Assembly: GCA_949358305.1 (NCBI GenBank)
Contig: OX442314.1
Span: 64,365,369 to 64,429,368 of the forward strand
Direction of reading: 5' to 3'
Origin: Strigamia acuminata
Lineage: Eukaryota > Arthropoda > Chilopoda > Geophilomorpha > Linotaeniidae
DNA: 64,000 nt
Below the pieces are notes generated by a model. The model searched no databases, was not told the origin of the DNA, and was given only the letters and a program-made list of their open reading frames with translations. Shown here one piece after another: positions 1-10,140 of this stretch. Position 1 is the first letter of the stretch. Each line of letters starts with the position of its first letter. The translations under genes and the position numbers were made by a program.

Positions 1-2369
1 TTGACGGGCCGTTAACGGGCCGTTAACGGGCCGTTACGGCGTAAATCGAAAAAATCAACAACCGACAACACGTACGTGAAAACGCGTACAACATTCATAG
101 ACATTAATCTCGAATCCTGTTTTCGGTTTTGCCCCGTTAACGGGCCGTTAACGGGCCGTTAACGGGCCGTTAACGGCCCGTGCGGGCCGTTGCGGGATCG
201 TGACGGGACCGTCGACGGCCCGTTAACGGCCCGTGCGGGCCGTTGCGGGATCGTGACGGGACCGTCAGCGGCCCGTTAACGGCCCGTGCGGGCCGTTGCG
301 GGATCGTGACGGGATCGTCGACGGCCCGTTAACGGCCCGTGCGGGCCGTTGCGGGCCGTTGACGGGCCGTTGACGGGCCGTTAACGGGCCGTTAACGGGC
401 CGTTACGGCGTGAATCGAAAAAATCAACAACCGACAACACGTACATGAAAACGCGTACAACATTCATAGACATTAATCTCGAATCCTGTTTTCGGTTTTG
501 CCCCGTTAACGGGCCGTTAACGGGCCGTTAACGGGCCGTTGCGGGATCGTGACGGGACCGTCGACGGCCCGTTAACGGCCCGTGCGGGCCGTTGCGGGAT
601 CGTGACGGGACCGTCAGCGGCCCGTTAACGGCCCGTGCGGGCCGTTGCGGGATCGTGACGGGATCGTCGACGGCCCGTTAACGGCCCGTGCGGGCCGTTG
701 CGGGATCGTGACGGGACCGTCAGCGGCCCGTTAACGGCCCGTGCGGGCCGTTGCGGGATCGTGACGGGATCGTCGACGGCCCGTTAACGGCCCGTGCGGG
801 CCGTTGCGGGCCGTTGACGGGCCGTTGACGGGCCGTTAACGGGCCGTTAACGGGCCGTTACGGCGTGAATCGAAAAAATCAACAACCGACAACACGTACA
901 TGAAAACGCGTACAACATTCATAGACATTAATCTCGAATCCTGTTTTTGGTTTTACGCCGTTAACGGGCCGTTAACGGGCCGTTAACGGCCCGTTAACGG
1001 CCCGCGTGAGGTCGTACGGGCCGTCGGCGAGCCGAAGTCCGGGAACGAAGGCCGTGACGGGATCGTGACGGGACCGTCAGCGGCCCGTTAACGGCCCGTG
1101 CGGGCCGTTGCGGGATCGTGACGGGATCGTCGACGGCCCGTTAACGGCCCGTGCGGGCCGTTGCGGGCCGTTGACGGGCCGTTGACGGGCCGTTAACGGG
1201 CCGTTAACGGGCCGTTGACGGGCCGTTAACGGGCCGTTAACGGGCCGTTACGGCGTAAATCGAAAAAATCAACAACCGACAACACGTACGTGAAAACGCG
1301 TACAACATTCATAGACATTAATCTCGAATCCTGTTTTCGGTTTTGCCCCGTTAACGGGCCGTTAACGGGCCGTTAACGGGCCGTTAACGGCCCGTGCGGG
1401 CCGTTGCGGGATCGTGACGGGACCGTCGACGGCCCGTTAACGGCCCGTGCGGGCCGTTGCGGGATCGTGACGGGACCGTCAGCGGCCCGTTAACGGCCCG
1501 TGCGGGCCGTTGCGGGATCGTGACGGGATCGTCGACGGCCCGTTAACGGCCCGTGCGGGCCGTTGCGGGATCGTGACGGGACCGTCAGCGGCCCGTTAAC
1601 GGCCCGTGCGGGCCGTTGCGGGATCGTGACGGGATCGTCGACGGCCCGTTAACGGCCCGTGCGGGCCGTTGCGGGCCGTTGACGGGCCGTTGACGGGCCG
1701 TTAACGGGCCGTTAACGGGCCGTTACGGCGTGAATCGAAAAAATCAACAACCGACAACACGTACATGAAAACGCGTACAACATTCATAGACATTAATCTC
1801 GAATCCTGTTTTTGGTTTTACGCCGTTAACGGGCCGTTAACGGGCCGTTAACGGCCCGTTAACGGCCCGCGTGAGGTCGTACGGGCCGTCGGCGAGCCGA
1901 AGTCCGGGAACGAAGGCCGTGACGGGATCGTGACGGGACCGTCAGCGGCCCGTTAACGGCCCGTGCGGGCCGTTGCGGGATCGTGACGGGATCGTCGACG
2001 GCCCGTTAACGGCCCGTGCGGGCCGTTGCGGGCCGTTGACGGGCCGTTGACGGGCCGTTAACGGGCCGTTAACGGGCCGTTACGGCGTAAATCGAAAAAA
2101 TCAACAACCGACAACACGTACGTGAAAACGCGTACAACATTCATAGACATTAATCTCGAATCCTGTTTTTGGTTTTACGCCGTTAACGGGCCGTTAACGG
2201 CCCGTTAACGGCCCGTTAACGGCCCGCACAGGCCGTGACGGGATCGTGACGGGACTGTCGGCGGCCCGTTAACGGCCCGCACGAGCCGTGACGGGATCGT
2301 GACGGGACCGTCGGCAGCCCGTTAACGGCCCGTACGACTCCATGCGGGCCGTTGACGGGATCGTGACGG
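1..2369. repeat. GC-rich satellite array (CGGGCCGTTAA family), left block
   Basis: This block is made almost wholly of overlapping words such as CGGGCCGTTAACGGGCCG, GGGATCGTGACGGGACCGTC and GTTAACGGCCCG, so it is rich in GTTAAC sites and can fold on itself. An AT-richer spacer of about 100 bp starts near 37, 407, 861, 1251, 1727 and 2082, giving an irregular higher-order spacing of roughly 355-476 bp. A second motif containing GCCGAAGTCCGGGAACG lies near 1031 and 1894. Copies are nearly identical, which indicates recent homogenisation. No coding potential was seen. Copia-1 interrupts the array, which resumes at 9686. Confidence 0.95.
2365..2369. other. Target-site duplication of Copia-1 (left copy)
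   Basis: GACGG lies directly before the 5' LTR and again directly after the 3' LTR at 9686-9690. A 5-bp duplication is the usual signature of Ty1/copia integration. It fixes the element ends and shows that insertion was into satellite DNA. Confidence 0.92.
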
Positions 2370-2919
2370 TGTTGGTCCTAAGACCAAATTTATTATCGAT
2401 ATCAAATGTTCATACTTTATATAATTCAATTTCAAATCAGTTATTTCGATGTTTGATGTCTTATTCGTTATATTTCGCTTTTGCACACATTGTGTGCTGT
2501 CCCGTATGTAATTCCATACCTGCATAATGTTTTTCAGTATGATTTGTTCTTTTGTTTTGACATCTAATGTCAATTATTGCCACCAGAGTGTGTTCTCACT
2601 CTTCTTCTTTTTCCAACATGGCGCCATGCATGGGTTTTGCACAGCTTAGCCATGGTTTCACCACAAATGTAATGTATCATTTTCTTATTAAATTGTTTTA
2701 TTGTTTTTACACATTGTCTTTGCATTAAAGCACATTCAGTGCTGTTTTTCACGCGCACATAAGCGTCCTTAAGACGCGCGCATTTGGTAAACGATACGGT
2801 GAACGTATCGACGACGTCGTGCACGAAGCACGACGCCATTTTGTTTTGGCTTATCATTTCACGCTTCTCGTCGGCATTTCGCCGACCACTGCGCGCTCCT
2901 CTGCTACCAGTTACCTACA
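2370..2919 (+). repeat. 5' LTR of Copia-1, hairpin-dense
   Basis: This 550-bp LTR equals 9136-9685. It begins TGTTGG and ends CTACA. It holds an unusual series of perfect inverted repeats with short loops: 2372-2387, 2483-2497, 2504-2519, 2557-2573, 2585-2602, 2618-2629, 2729-2743, 2763-2777, 2792-2810, 2816-2834 and 2870-2886. The last four before the primer site (2763-2886) have stems of 5-7 bp and 5-nt loops. A TATA-like stretch lies at 2416-2425, but its position near the LTR start makes a core-promoter role uncertain. Small open frames on either strand here look incidental. Confidence 0.94.
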
Positions 2920-2921
2920 AT

Positions 2922-2939
2922 TGGTAGCAGAGGATGGTT
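2922..2939 (+). promoter_or_regulatory. Primer-binding site for initiator tRNA-Met (Copia-1)
   Basis: TGGTAGCAGAGGATGGTT is complementary over 18 nt to the 3' end (including CCA) of metazoan-type initiator tRNA-Met as I know it, which is the usual primer for Copia elements. Plant Copia sites read TGGTATCAGAGC instead, so this supports an animal host. The end of U5 (2897-2909) carries the reverse complement of the first 13 nt of this site, so the site can also pair with U5. Confidence 0.88.
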
Positions 2940-3976
2940 CCTTGCTAGTTGGCCATTTATTTCGTTAATTTTCGACGCAATATTCGCGAAATTCGCGATT
3001 TTTGCGCCGAAATCTTTTATTTGCAGAAAACGACGATTTTCGAGCCGATTTTCGTACTGGAGACGTCAGATACGCATCGCCGACGTTCCACAAGAGTCTG
3101 CAACGTTTTCCTCACGATTCGCCGACTAATTTTGCCAGAAATCACGCGGGATTCGCAAATTTCTAGGCAAATTCCTTTATTTTTGCAGGTATCATCGATT
3201 TTCGGCCCGATTTTCGTCCGCCGTACGTCCACAACGTATCGCCGACGTTCAAGACAGCCAGGGCTGTCTATATTTCCACCAATTCGTCTAATTTTCGTCC
3301 GAAATCACGCGGGATTCGCGAATTTCGGCGAATTTAAATTTATTTTCAGGTTTTTCGTCATTTTGGATTCGCTTCTCCGCTTAGCACGTTGCGGCGGATA
3401 CAACGAGAATCCAATACTAGATTATTGGCGGCTTAGTTCCCCGGTGAACGGTCGTAATCACCGATCTTTAGAACATTGTCACGAAGAGCCTCGAATTTTT
3501 TCGAGAAGAATTCGGGTTTTAAATCCGAATTTGCGTTTTCTCCAGCTTTTCGAGAAAGCTGCGCCGTGCCTTCATTTGCACGAGAGTTGCACCCGCGACC
3601 GATTCATCTATTTCTCCTTCTTGTCGATTTACATTGTTAACTTTAAGGTAGAATTTAAGGCTTTTGGGGGACATTTAGCATCGTATTCGCCCTTCGATCG
3701 AATCCGATCAAGCGATTACGTATTCTCCGGTAGTGCTTGTCGTGGTACAAGTGAGGTTTCCCGCGGGCCCAGGTGCACCGATCGGACCCTCTCAGACTGG
3801 CTACCGGAGGTTTTTGAATTCCTTCAGAAGGAATTGCCCAATTTGACGGTTTCCGCCTCGAAAGTGCTTCGCATCGAGTGTTGTGCTTCGTTTTCGTGCA
3901 GTGCTACGGTGTCTCGTGTGTACTATTTCTCTGAGCCTGTGTTTTCGTCGCGGAGTGTCGAGTTTTCCACGCCACG
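2940..3976 (+). other. 5' leader of Copia-1 with a 163-bp partial triplication
   Basis: About 1 kb lies between primer site and gag start. Segments around 3034-3140 and 3196-3302 are tandem copies about 163 bp apart, with a more diverged copy upstream (from about 2957). Each copy ends in a T-rich stretch plus CAG (near 3016-3026, 3176-3188 and 3339-3350), resembling 3' splice sites. An open frame of 372 codons crosses this leader (2949-4067) but resembles no gag domain and overlaps the real gag start, so I treat it as fortuitous. Confidence 0.6.
3759..3786 (+). promoter_or_regulatory. 28-nt leader motif shared with Copia-2
   Basis: This stretch, containing CCCGCGGGCCCAGG, matches 26 of 28 positions in the leader of Copia-2 (28208-28235, minus strand). 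The surrounding leaders are otherwise dissimilar. It contains the palindrome CCCGCGGG and sits 191 nt before the gag start. A packaging or translation signal is plausible but not shown by sequence alone. Confidence 0.6.
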
Positions 3977-6900
3977 ATGCACAAATCCGGAGATTCATCG
4001 AGCAAAATTCCCGTACTCGGAGTTGGGAACTACGAGCAGTGGCAACGATCGATGCGGATGCTCTTAAAGTCCGAGGGCCTTTGGAGGCATGTTACCGAGG
4101 AGAAGGAAGCCGAACATTTAGCTACCTTGACGGAAAAGGAGAAAGACCGGTACATGACCAAGAAAGATAAAGCCCTCGGTCACATCTATATCCAAGTCAG
4201 CGAGCCCAAACGATCAGTGTTGGACACGTGCAACACGCCGAAAGAAGCGTGGGACGCGCTGGCTAAGATTTATGCGCCAAGCTCACGGGCCAGAAGAGCA
4301 GCCATGCGTTGGGAGTTTTTAAATTTCCAGATTGGACCCAACGAGGATATGCCGGATTTTATTGCCAGAGTCGATCACTATGTTAGGCAATTAAAGGACG
4401 TTAAAGAGGAAACTTCGCCCGACCACCACGCATATCAGTATCTTAAGGGATTGCCACCTGAGTATGCCCAGGCAACGTTCGCAATTTACCATTGGCCGGA
4501 TGACAAATTTACACCGACTTTGGTTGCCGAACAGTTGATATCCGAACAATCTCGTTTAAGATCGGCGGGTCTGCTTCGAACAACTCCACCGACGGCTCAT
4601 GCTTCTGCGAAAGGACAGCTTCGCCAACGCAATAAATCCGGTGCTCGTGATTTGTCAACTATTCGGTGTTTTAATTGCGAACAGATGGGCCACTACGCGA
4701 ATAAGTGCCCCCACCCTCGACGTGAAAATCCGAATCAGCCGACGGTTTCCGTACAACGCTCATCGAGAAGTAAGAGTCGAAGACGGAATAAGAACGCCGT
4801 CGCCAAGGTCGAAGACACTCGTCCTCGAGGGAGCTCACGTCCAATTCGGAAAGGGACATTTTTCTGCAGTGCACCGCAAGTCGTTGAGCGCCCAGTTGCC
4901 CACTTTATGCAATCCAATGAGTGGATTGTTGACTGCGGCGCTACCGACCACGTGACCCATGTGCGAGCGTTATTCACCGATTTCACGAACATTCCGCCTT
5001 TCGATATCGAATTGGGGCAAGGCAAATCGCAAGTTACTGGACGAGGAACGGTTCAACTTCTCACGTCAGTTGATGATGCAGATTGCGTTTTGGATTTGAC
5101 CAACGTTCTATATGCACCGAATTTCGAAGCCAATTTGATTTCGGTGTCGAAAATCGATAAAACGCGACATCATATCCACATTTTCAACGGAGAAGTTAAT
5201 GTTTATGAATCGGACTATCGTTTACCAATCATTCGTGCAAAGGAACGTGGTGGCTTGTATTATTTGGACGGTTTGTGTTCGGCCCCTATCAGTTCGACAA
5301 CGGTTTCGACGGCCACTCCACCGACAATTCAACCTGTCAAAACACTGGTCACGACAGAAGTGGACTTTGACAATGTTCCGAAACCGGTTAAAGGAAAACA
5401 AAAGCAACGGGAAATTACAGACTATCGTTTTGATCTGCCAGCGGTTGAGAGTGTGAAGGCAATTCCCACCCAACCAATTCCAAACCTGACCGATCCTACA
5501 CATTTTCCCGTCCTTACTCCTGTTCCCCCACCGGTCATTGTCAATCCGACCACACAATCCTATTCCAATGCTCTGCAATGTCTACCGATTTCCCCTCCTC
5601 CTGGCAATTTACCTCCGTCACAGAAAAAGGTAATTGCTAATCCTGCTTCGGTTAAAGATGCCACCGGTCTATGGCACAGTCGTCTCGGTCACCTGCATAC
5701 TAATGCGATGAAGCTTCTGGCAGCTAACGACCAGGTTTATGGTTTGCAACCAGCTGAAGTCCGACAAGAATTGTCGTGTAACGACTGCAGAATTGCTAAA
5801 TCGACCAGAGCTTCGCATAAACCGGACCCGAATCCCTGTACATCGAAACCATTGGACCTTCTGCACATGGATTTGTGGGGACCAGCCCCGCTCACGTCAC
5901 TGGGCGGCTCGGATTATGTTTTCACCATCATCGACGATGCCACACGTTACACGTGGATTATCCCGTTGGCCCAGAAGTCGCAAACCTTTGGGGCATTCAA
6001 AGACTTCGTCGCCCGCGTTGAACGAATTCAGAATACGCGTGTGAAAGCGATTAGATCCGACCGCGGAGGCGAATTCATGTCAAATGAATTCTTGAACTAT
6101 CTCAAAGAAAAGGGCATCCAAGGGCAGAGGACCAATCCCGCATCACCTCAAATGAACGGGACTGCAGAACGCATAAATCGAACAATGGCCGACAGTGTCC
6201 GATCACTTATCTCCGAAACTCGACTCCCGGATGACCTTTGGGCGGAACTCGCCGTCACATTTGCGTATGTGAAGAACCGAAGTCCGCATTCGAGATTGAA
6301 TAACCAAATTCCGTATATCCTATGGCGACAACGAGCATTGTCTTTACGACACCTACGCAAAATGGGGTCCAAATGCTGGGTGCATTACACCGCGCCAGGC
6401 CGCAAGAAACTAGATCCGCGTGCATGGGAGGGATATCTCGTTGGTTACGCGACTGGTACCCGCGGATATAGAGTTTGGAATCCGGTAGAAGATCGAGTTT
6501 ACGAAACGGTTCACGTCAAGATCGATGAACGCCAATCATATCGGAAATCTCTTCGTGGCGCATCTCAACGGCCCGAAGAAACTTTTTCTGATGTCGGACA
6601 GCAATCGGTTTCGTTTAACGACAACGTCCAGTTCCATGACTGGCCAAGAGGATCCGATTCCGAACATTCTGATCATTCCGACGACGATTCCGATAATGGT
6701 GGAGCTAGCCATGTCAGCGGCGTGTCGACATCTCACTCTGTTCATACACCGGTCATCCAATTGCCGCCCCCGACAACGCCAGAGCAGTTATTGTTGGATG
6801 CGTGTGCACTGCAATTACCGAGTTCGGCAAGTCTAGGACATTCACAATCGTATCCCATCCTCTATCAGGAAGGAGATACAGATGACGATATTGCTGACTT

Positions 6901-8929
6901 TGATGACCAAGCCATTCTTCCAAGAACATCTGATTTCACTGGGACATCTGCAGAGCAGTCTCCTCGCCAATCACCGCCTGGTTCTCCAGCGAGATACATC
7001 ACATATCGCCGGAAAACCCGTGGAGCAGATCTTTCTCATACAGTGTCGGTATTTGACGATACTCCAATGTCTCCTGCTCCAATTCAGCACATAGTCGGGA
7101 CTGAAGTCTTGCCTGCTACGGATCGCCATACTGCATATATTTGGCGACCCATTGGGGGAGATTCCGAGTGCAGTGATTGGAGACGCGAGGAACACCTCCG
7201 GAAGGATCAAGTTCCGGGATCGATTAAAACGGACGTTTACTATTTTCCGATGCCGGGCATTCGACTCAGATCTCAGAGGGATGTTGATGAATACTGTATG
7301 CTCAACAACATCGATTATGACCCCAGTTTATTTATTTGGAGCAACATCGAGTACACATTGCCTACGATTCCGGGTGCTCGCCATGCGGCTCATCTTTGTA
7401 GAACGGAACCAGCTTCCTATGCTGAAATCCCGAAATTTTCCGATGCTCCGAAGTGGCGGGAAGCCATTAAGGAAGAGCTCGACACATTTACCGAAAGAGA
7501 AGTTTATCTCGAAGTTCCAAGACCACCGGATACTACGATTCTTGGCTGCAAATGGCTTTTTAAGCTTAAGACCGATGCAGCAGGGACGATCACCAGATAT
7601 CGAGCTCGTTTAGTCGCCCAGGGTTTTCGTCAAACTCTCGGAGTCGACTACGATGAAGTTTTTAGTCCGGTGGTGAATTTCGTCTTAATCCGTTTATTCT
7701 TCTGTCTTCTCGTAGTGTTGCGTGGTTGGAAGGATGCACACTTAGATGTGAAATGTGCGTACCTGTATGGCGAACTTAAACACAAAGTCTACATGCGGAT
7801 CCCTGCAGGTGCCACATGTTCCAACCCCAACAATGTGTGGCTACTCGTTAAATCCCTTTACGGCCTCCACCAGTCGGGAAGACAATGGTTCGAAAAATTG
7901 GACGAAACGCTTCGAGACCTCGGATTCCGAAGAATGCCCGCGTGTAATTGTGTTTACGTCTTCGGAAATTCCGCTATCATGTTAGTCTACGTGGACGATA
8001 TTATTTTATTCTACGCATCCGACAGTGTTTTCGACCAATTGATCCGACTCATCAGTTCGAAATTCCAAATCGTCAATCTCGGTCCGATTACGAAATTGTT
8101 AGGTGTCGAGTTTATCCGTGATATGGGACGCACATTCATTTCCCAACGTGCTTATATTGCGAAGATCATCAAAAAGTTCGGTACCTCGACCAACAAGCTC
8201 GTGAAAGTTCCCGTGACACCCGGGACGACACTCGTCAGAGGATCGACCGAGAATTTGGAAGATTTTCCATACCGCTCGCTGATCGGATCGCTGTTATTTT
8301 TGGCTTCGAGGACACGCCCCGATATACTTTACTCCGTTATCCATTTATCGCAATACAACACCTGCTATAATAAGACCCACATTCGAGCATTACTTCAAGT
8401 TCTACAGTACGTCGCTAACACCGCGCACTTTTGCATCGAATTATCCGGCTGTACATCTTCACAATTGTGGGCTTACACCGACGCGTCGTGGGCATGCGAT
8501 CCGGAGACATCATTAAGTTTCGGCGGTTATATTACTTTCATCGGCAACATTCCAATCGGCTGGTCCTGTCGTAAACAGTCGACCGTGGCATGCTCAACAA
8601 TGGAAGCAGAATTCATCGCCCTTGTTGAGTGCGTCAAAGAACTTTACTGGTTGGACCACGTTTATCTTCAGTTTCCGATCCTCAACCGATTATCGCGACC
8701 CGTCATTTATTCCGACGCTCTCTCGGCCATACAGTTTACTTCCAACGATGTCGAAACTTCGAAAACTCGACATATTCGTGTACGTTATCATTGGCTCAGG
8801 GAGTGGTATACGGCGGGACGCTTCGAACTCCGCAAAGTGCCCGGCGACCTGAACGTCGCCGACATCTTCACGAAGTGGCTCGGATCGGAACGTTTGCAAT
8901 CGTTGATTTCTCGGATTTTCCGATTGTAA
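3977..8929 (+). CDS. Copia gag-pol polyprotein (Copia-1)
   Basis: This 1650-aa frame encodes the whole retrotransposition machinery. The N-terminus is a Copia-type gag (YEQWQRSMRMLL near residue 20) ending in a CCHC knuckle (CX2CX4HX4C, residues 231-244). The protease active site is D319 in a D-C-G-A context, where S or T after D is more usual. A GAG-pre-integrase zinc region follows (WH near 567, then HLH and CxxC). The integrase core has D632, D695 and E731 (D-35-E). The reverse transcriptase has D1257 and the YVDD box (D1340/D1341). RNase H has D1502, E1545, D1580 and D1629. No frameshift or stop interrupts it. The start at 3977 is the first ATG in frame with gag homology and gives a normal Copia N-terminus. 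Cleavage into mature proteins by its own protease is expected from the family. Confidence 0.96.
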   Translation: MHKSGDSSSKIPVLGVGNYEQWQRSMRMLLKSEGLWRHVTEEKEAEHLATLTEKEKDRYMTKKDKALGHIYIQVSEPKRSVLDTCNTPKEAWDALAKIYAPSSRARRAAMRWEFLNFQIGPNEDMPDFIARVDHYVRQLKDVKEETSPDHHAYQYLKGLPPEYAQATFAIYHWPDDKFTPTLVAEQLISEQSRLRSAGLLRTTPPTAHASAKGQLRQRNKSGARDLSTIRCFNCEQMGHYANKCPHPRRENPNQPTVSVQRSSRSKSRRRNKNAVAKVEDTRPRGSSRPIRKGTFFCSAPQVVERPVAHFMQSNEWIVDCGATDHVTHVRALFTDFTNIPPFDIELGQGKSQVTGRGTVQLLTSVDDADCVLDLTNVLYAPNFEANLISVSKIDKTRHHIHIFNGEVNVYESDYRLPIIRAKERGGLYYLDGLCSAPISSTTVSTATPPTIQPVKTLVTTEVDFDNVPKPVKGKQKQREITDYRFDLPAVESVKAIPTQPIPNLTDPTHFPVLTPVPPPVIVNPTTQSYSNALQCLPISPPPGNLPPSQKKVIANPASVKDATGLWHSRLGHLHTNAMKLLAANDQVYGLQPAEVRQELSCNDCRIAKSTRASHKPDPNPCTSKPLDLLHMDLWGPAPLTSLGGSDYVFTIIDDATRYTWIIPLAQKSQTFGAFKDFVARVERIQNTRVKAIRSDRGGEFMSNEFLNYLKEKGIQGQRTNPASPQMNGTAERINRTMADSVRSLISETRLPDDLWAELAVTFAYVKNRSPHSRLNNQIPYILWRQRALSLRHLRKMGSKCWVHYTAPGRKKLDPRAWEGYLVGYATGTRGYRVWNPVEDRVYETVHVKIDERQSYRKSLRGASQRPEETFSDVGQQSVSFNDNVQFHDWPRGSDSEHSDHSDDDSDNGGASHVSGVSTSHSVHTPVIQLPPPTTPEQLLLDACALQLPSSASLGHSQSYPILYQEGDTDDDIADFDDQAILPRTSDFTGTSAEQSPRQSPPGSPARYITYRRKTRGADLSHTVSVFDDTPMSPAPIQHIVGTEVLPATDRHTAYIWRPIGGDSECSDWRREEHLRKDQVPGSIKTDVYYFPMPGIRLRSQRDVDEYCMLNNIDYDPSLFIWSNIEYTLPTIPGARHAAHLCRTEPASYAEIPKFSDAPKWREAIKEELDTFTEREVYLEVPRPPDTTILGCKWLFKLKTDAAGTITRYRARLVAQGFRQTLGVDYDEVFSPVVNFVLIRLFFCLLVVLRGWKDAHLDVKCAYLYGELKHKVYMRIPAGATCSNPNNVWLLVKSLYGLHQSGRQWFEKLDETLRDLGFRRMPACNCVYVFGNSAIMLVYVDDIILFYASDSVFDQLIRLISSKFQIVNLGPITKLLGVEFIRDMGRTFISQRAYIAKIIKKFGTSTNKLVKVPVTPGTTLVRGSTENLEDFPYRSLIGSLLFLASRTRPDILYSVIHLSQYNTCYNKTHIRALLQVLQYVANTAHFCIELSGCTSSQLWAYTDASWACDPETSLSFGGYITFIGNIPIGWSCRKQSTVACSTMEAEFIALVECVKELYWLDHVYLQFPILNRLSRPVIYSDALSAIQFTSNDVETSKTRHIRVRYHWLREWYTAGRFELRKVPGDLNVADIFTKWLGSERLQSLISRIFRL

Positions 8930-9135
8930 CTTTATCGTGACATTCCTGTGTTAGTTTTTCCCGATTATGAGAGTCATCGAGATCAGAGGGAATAGTCGGG
9001 CTTCCGTAGAGTTTTACAATTATAGTACCCGGCTCGGTGATTCGACTTTATGATTTCCATTTTGTTTAATGTTTACACTGTAATTCCAGTATGCGTTTAT
9101 ATTTCCCCTGAACATTTAAGATCGAAGGTGGGATT
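8930..9135 (+). other. 3' untranslated region and polypurine tract of Copia-1
   Basis: About 206 bp separate the stop codon from the 3' LTR. The purine-rich run GAAGGTGGGA (9124-9133) lies just before the LTR and is the expected plus-strand primer. Nothing else coding was seen here. Confidence 0.7.
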
Positions 9136-9685
9136 TGTTGGTCCTAAGACCAAATTTATTATCGATATCAAATGTTCATACTTTATATAATTCAATTTCA
9201 AATCAGTTATTTCGATGTTTGATGTCTTATTCGTTATATTTCGCTTTTGCACACATTGTGTGCTGTCCCGTATGTAATTCCATACCTGCATAATGTTTTT
9301 CAGTATGATTTGTTCTTTTGTTTTGACATCTAATGTCAATTATTGCCACCAGAGTGTGTTCTCACTCTTCTTCTTTTTCCAACATGGCGCCATGCATGGG
9401 TTTTGCACAGCTTAGCCATGGTTTCACCACAAATGTAATGTATCATTTTCTTATTAAATTGTTTTATTGTTTTTACACATTGTCTTTGCATTAAAGCACA
9501 TTCAGTGCTGTTTTTCACGCGCACATAAGCGTCCTTAAGACGCGCGCATTTGGTAAACGATACGGTGAACGTATCGACGACGTCGTGCACGAAGCACGAC
9601 GCCATTTTGTTTTGGCTTATCATTTCACGCTTCTCGTCGGCATTTCGCCGACCACTGCGCGCTCCTCTGCTACCAGTTACCTACA
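9136..9685 (+). repeat. 3' LTR of Copia-1
   Basis: This copy matches 2370-2919 over all 550 bp as far as I can compare by eye, with the same TGTTGG start, CTACA end and internal hairpins. It is followed directly by the second GACGG target duplication (9686-9690). Confidence 0.95.
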
Positions 9686-10140
9686 GACGGGACCGTCGGC
9701 AGCCCGTTAACGGCCCGCACGGGCCGTGACGGGATCGTGACGGGACCGTCGGCGGCCCGTTAACGGCCCGCACGAGCCGTGACGGGATCGTGACGGGACC
9801 GTCGGCAGCCCGTTAACGGCCCGCACGGGCCGTGACGGGATCGTGACGGGACCGTCGGCGGCCCGTTAACGGCCCGCACGAGCCGTGACGGGATCGTGAC
9901 GGGACCGTCGGCGGCCCGTTAACGGCTTGTACGGGCCGTTACGGGATCGTGACGGGACCGTCGGCGGCCCGTTAACGGCTCGCACGGGCCGTTAACGGGG
10001 TCGTTACGGGACCGTCGGCGGCCCGTGCGGCGGCCTCGCCAACCTCGTGCGGCCCGTTAACGGCCCGTACGGGCCGTTACGGGGCCGTTGCGGGATCGTC
10101 GGCGGCCCGTTAACGGCCCGCACGGGACAACGGGCGCCAA
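9686..10140. repeat. GC-rich satellite, 53-bp period, same orientation as 1-2369
   Basis: After the Copia-1 target duplication the satellite resumes as tandem 53-bp units. GACGGGATCGTGACGGGACC starts at 9728, 9781 and 9834. Units differ by one or two bases (CACGGG versus CACGAG, GGCGG versus GGCAG), and the array degenerates after about 9960. Confidence 0.9.

Larger units (their letters stand above)
2370..9685 (+). mobile_element. Complete Ty1/copia LTR retrotransposon (Copia-1)
   Basis: The element is 7,316 bp and has everything expected of an autonomous Copia. It has two 550-bp LTRs starting TGTTGG and ending CTACA, a 5-bp target duplication (GACGG), a primer-binding site for initiator tRNA-Met two bases after the 5' LTR, a 1-kb leader, one uninterrupted 1650-codon gag-pol frame, and a purine-rich stretch before the 3' LTR. 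I compared the LTRs by eye and saw no difference, so the insertion is very recent and possibly still active. Domain order protease-integrase-RT-RNase H is the Copia order (integrase before RT), which excludes Gypsy. Confidence 0.96.

Noticed and set aside
1-2369. Telomeric repeat
   Set aside because: The words are GC-rich and palindromic with an interspersed 100-bp spacer, unlike TTAGGG-type telomere repeats. Satellite is the better description.
2949-4067. 372-codon open frame across the Copia-1 leader
   Set aside because: It lies in the tandemly repeated leader, overlaps the true gag start in another frame and shows no gag-like motif.
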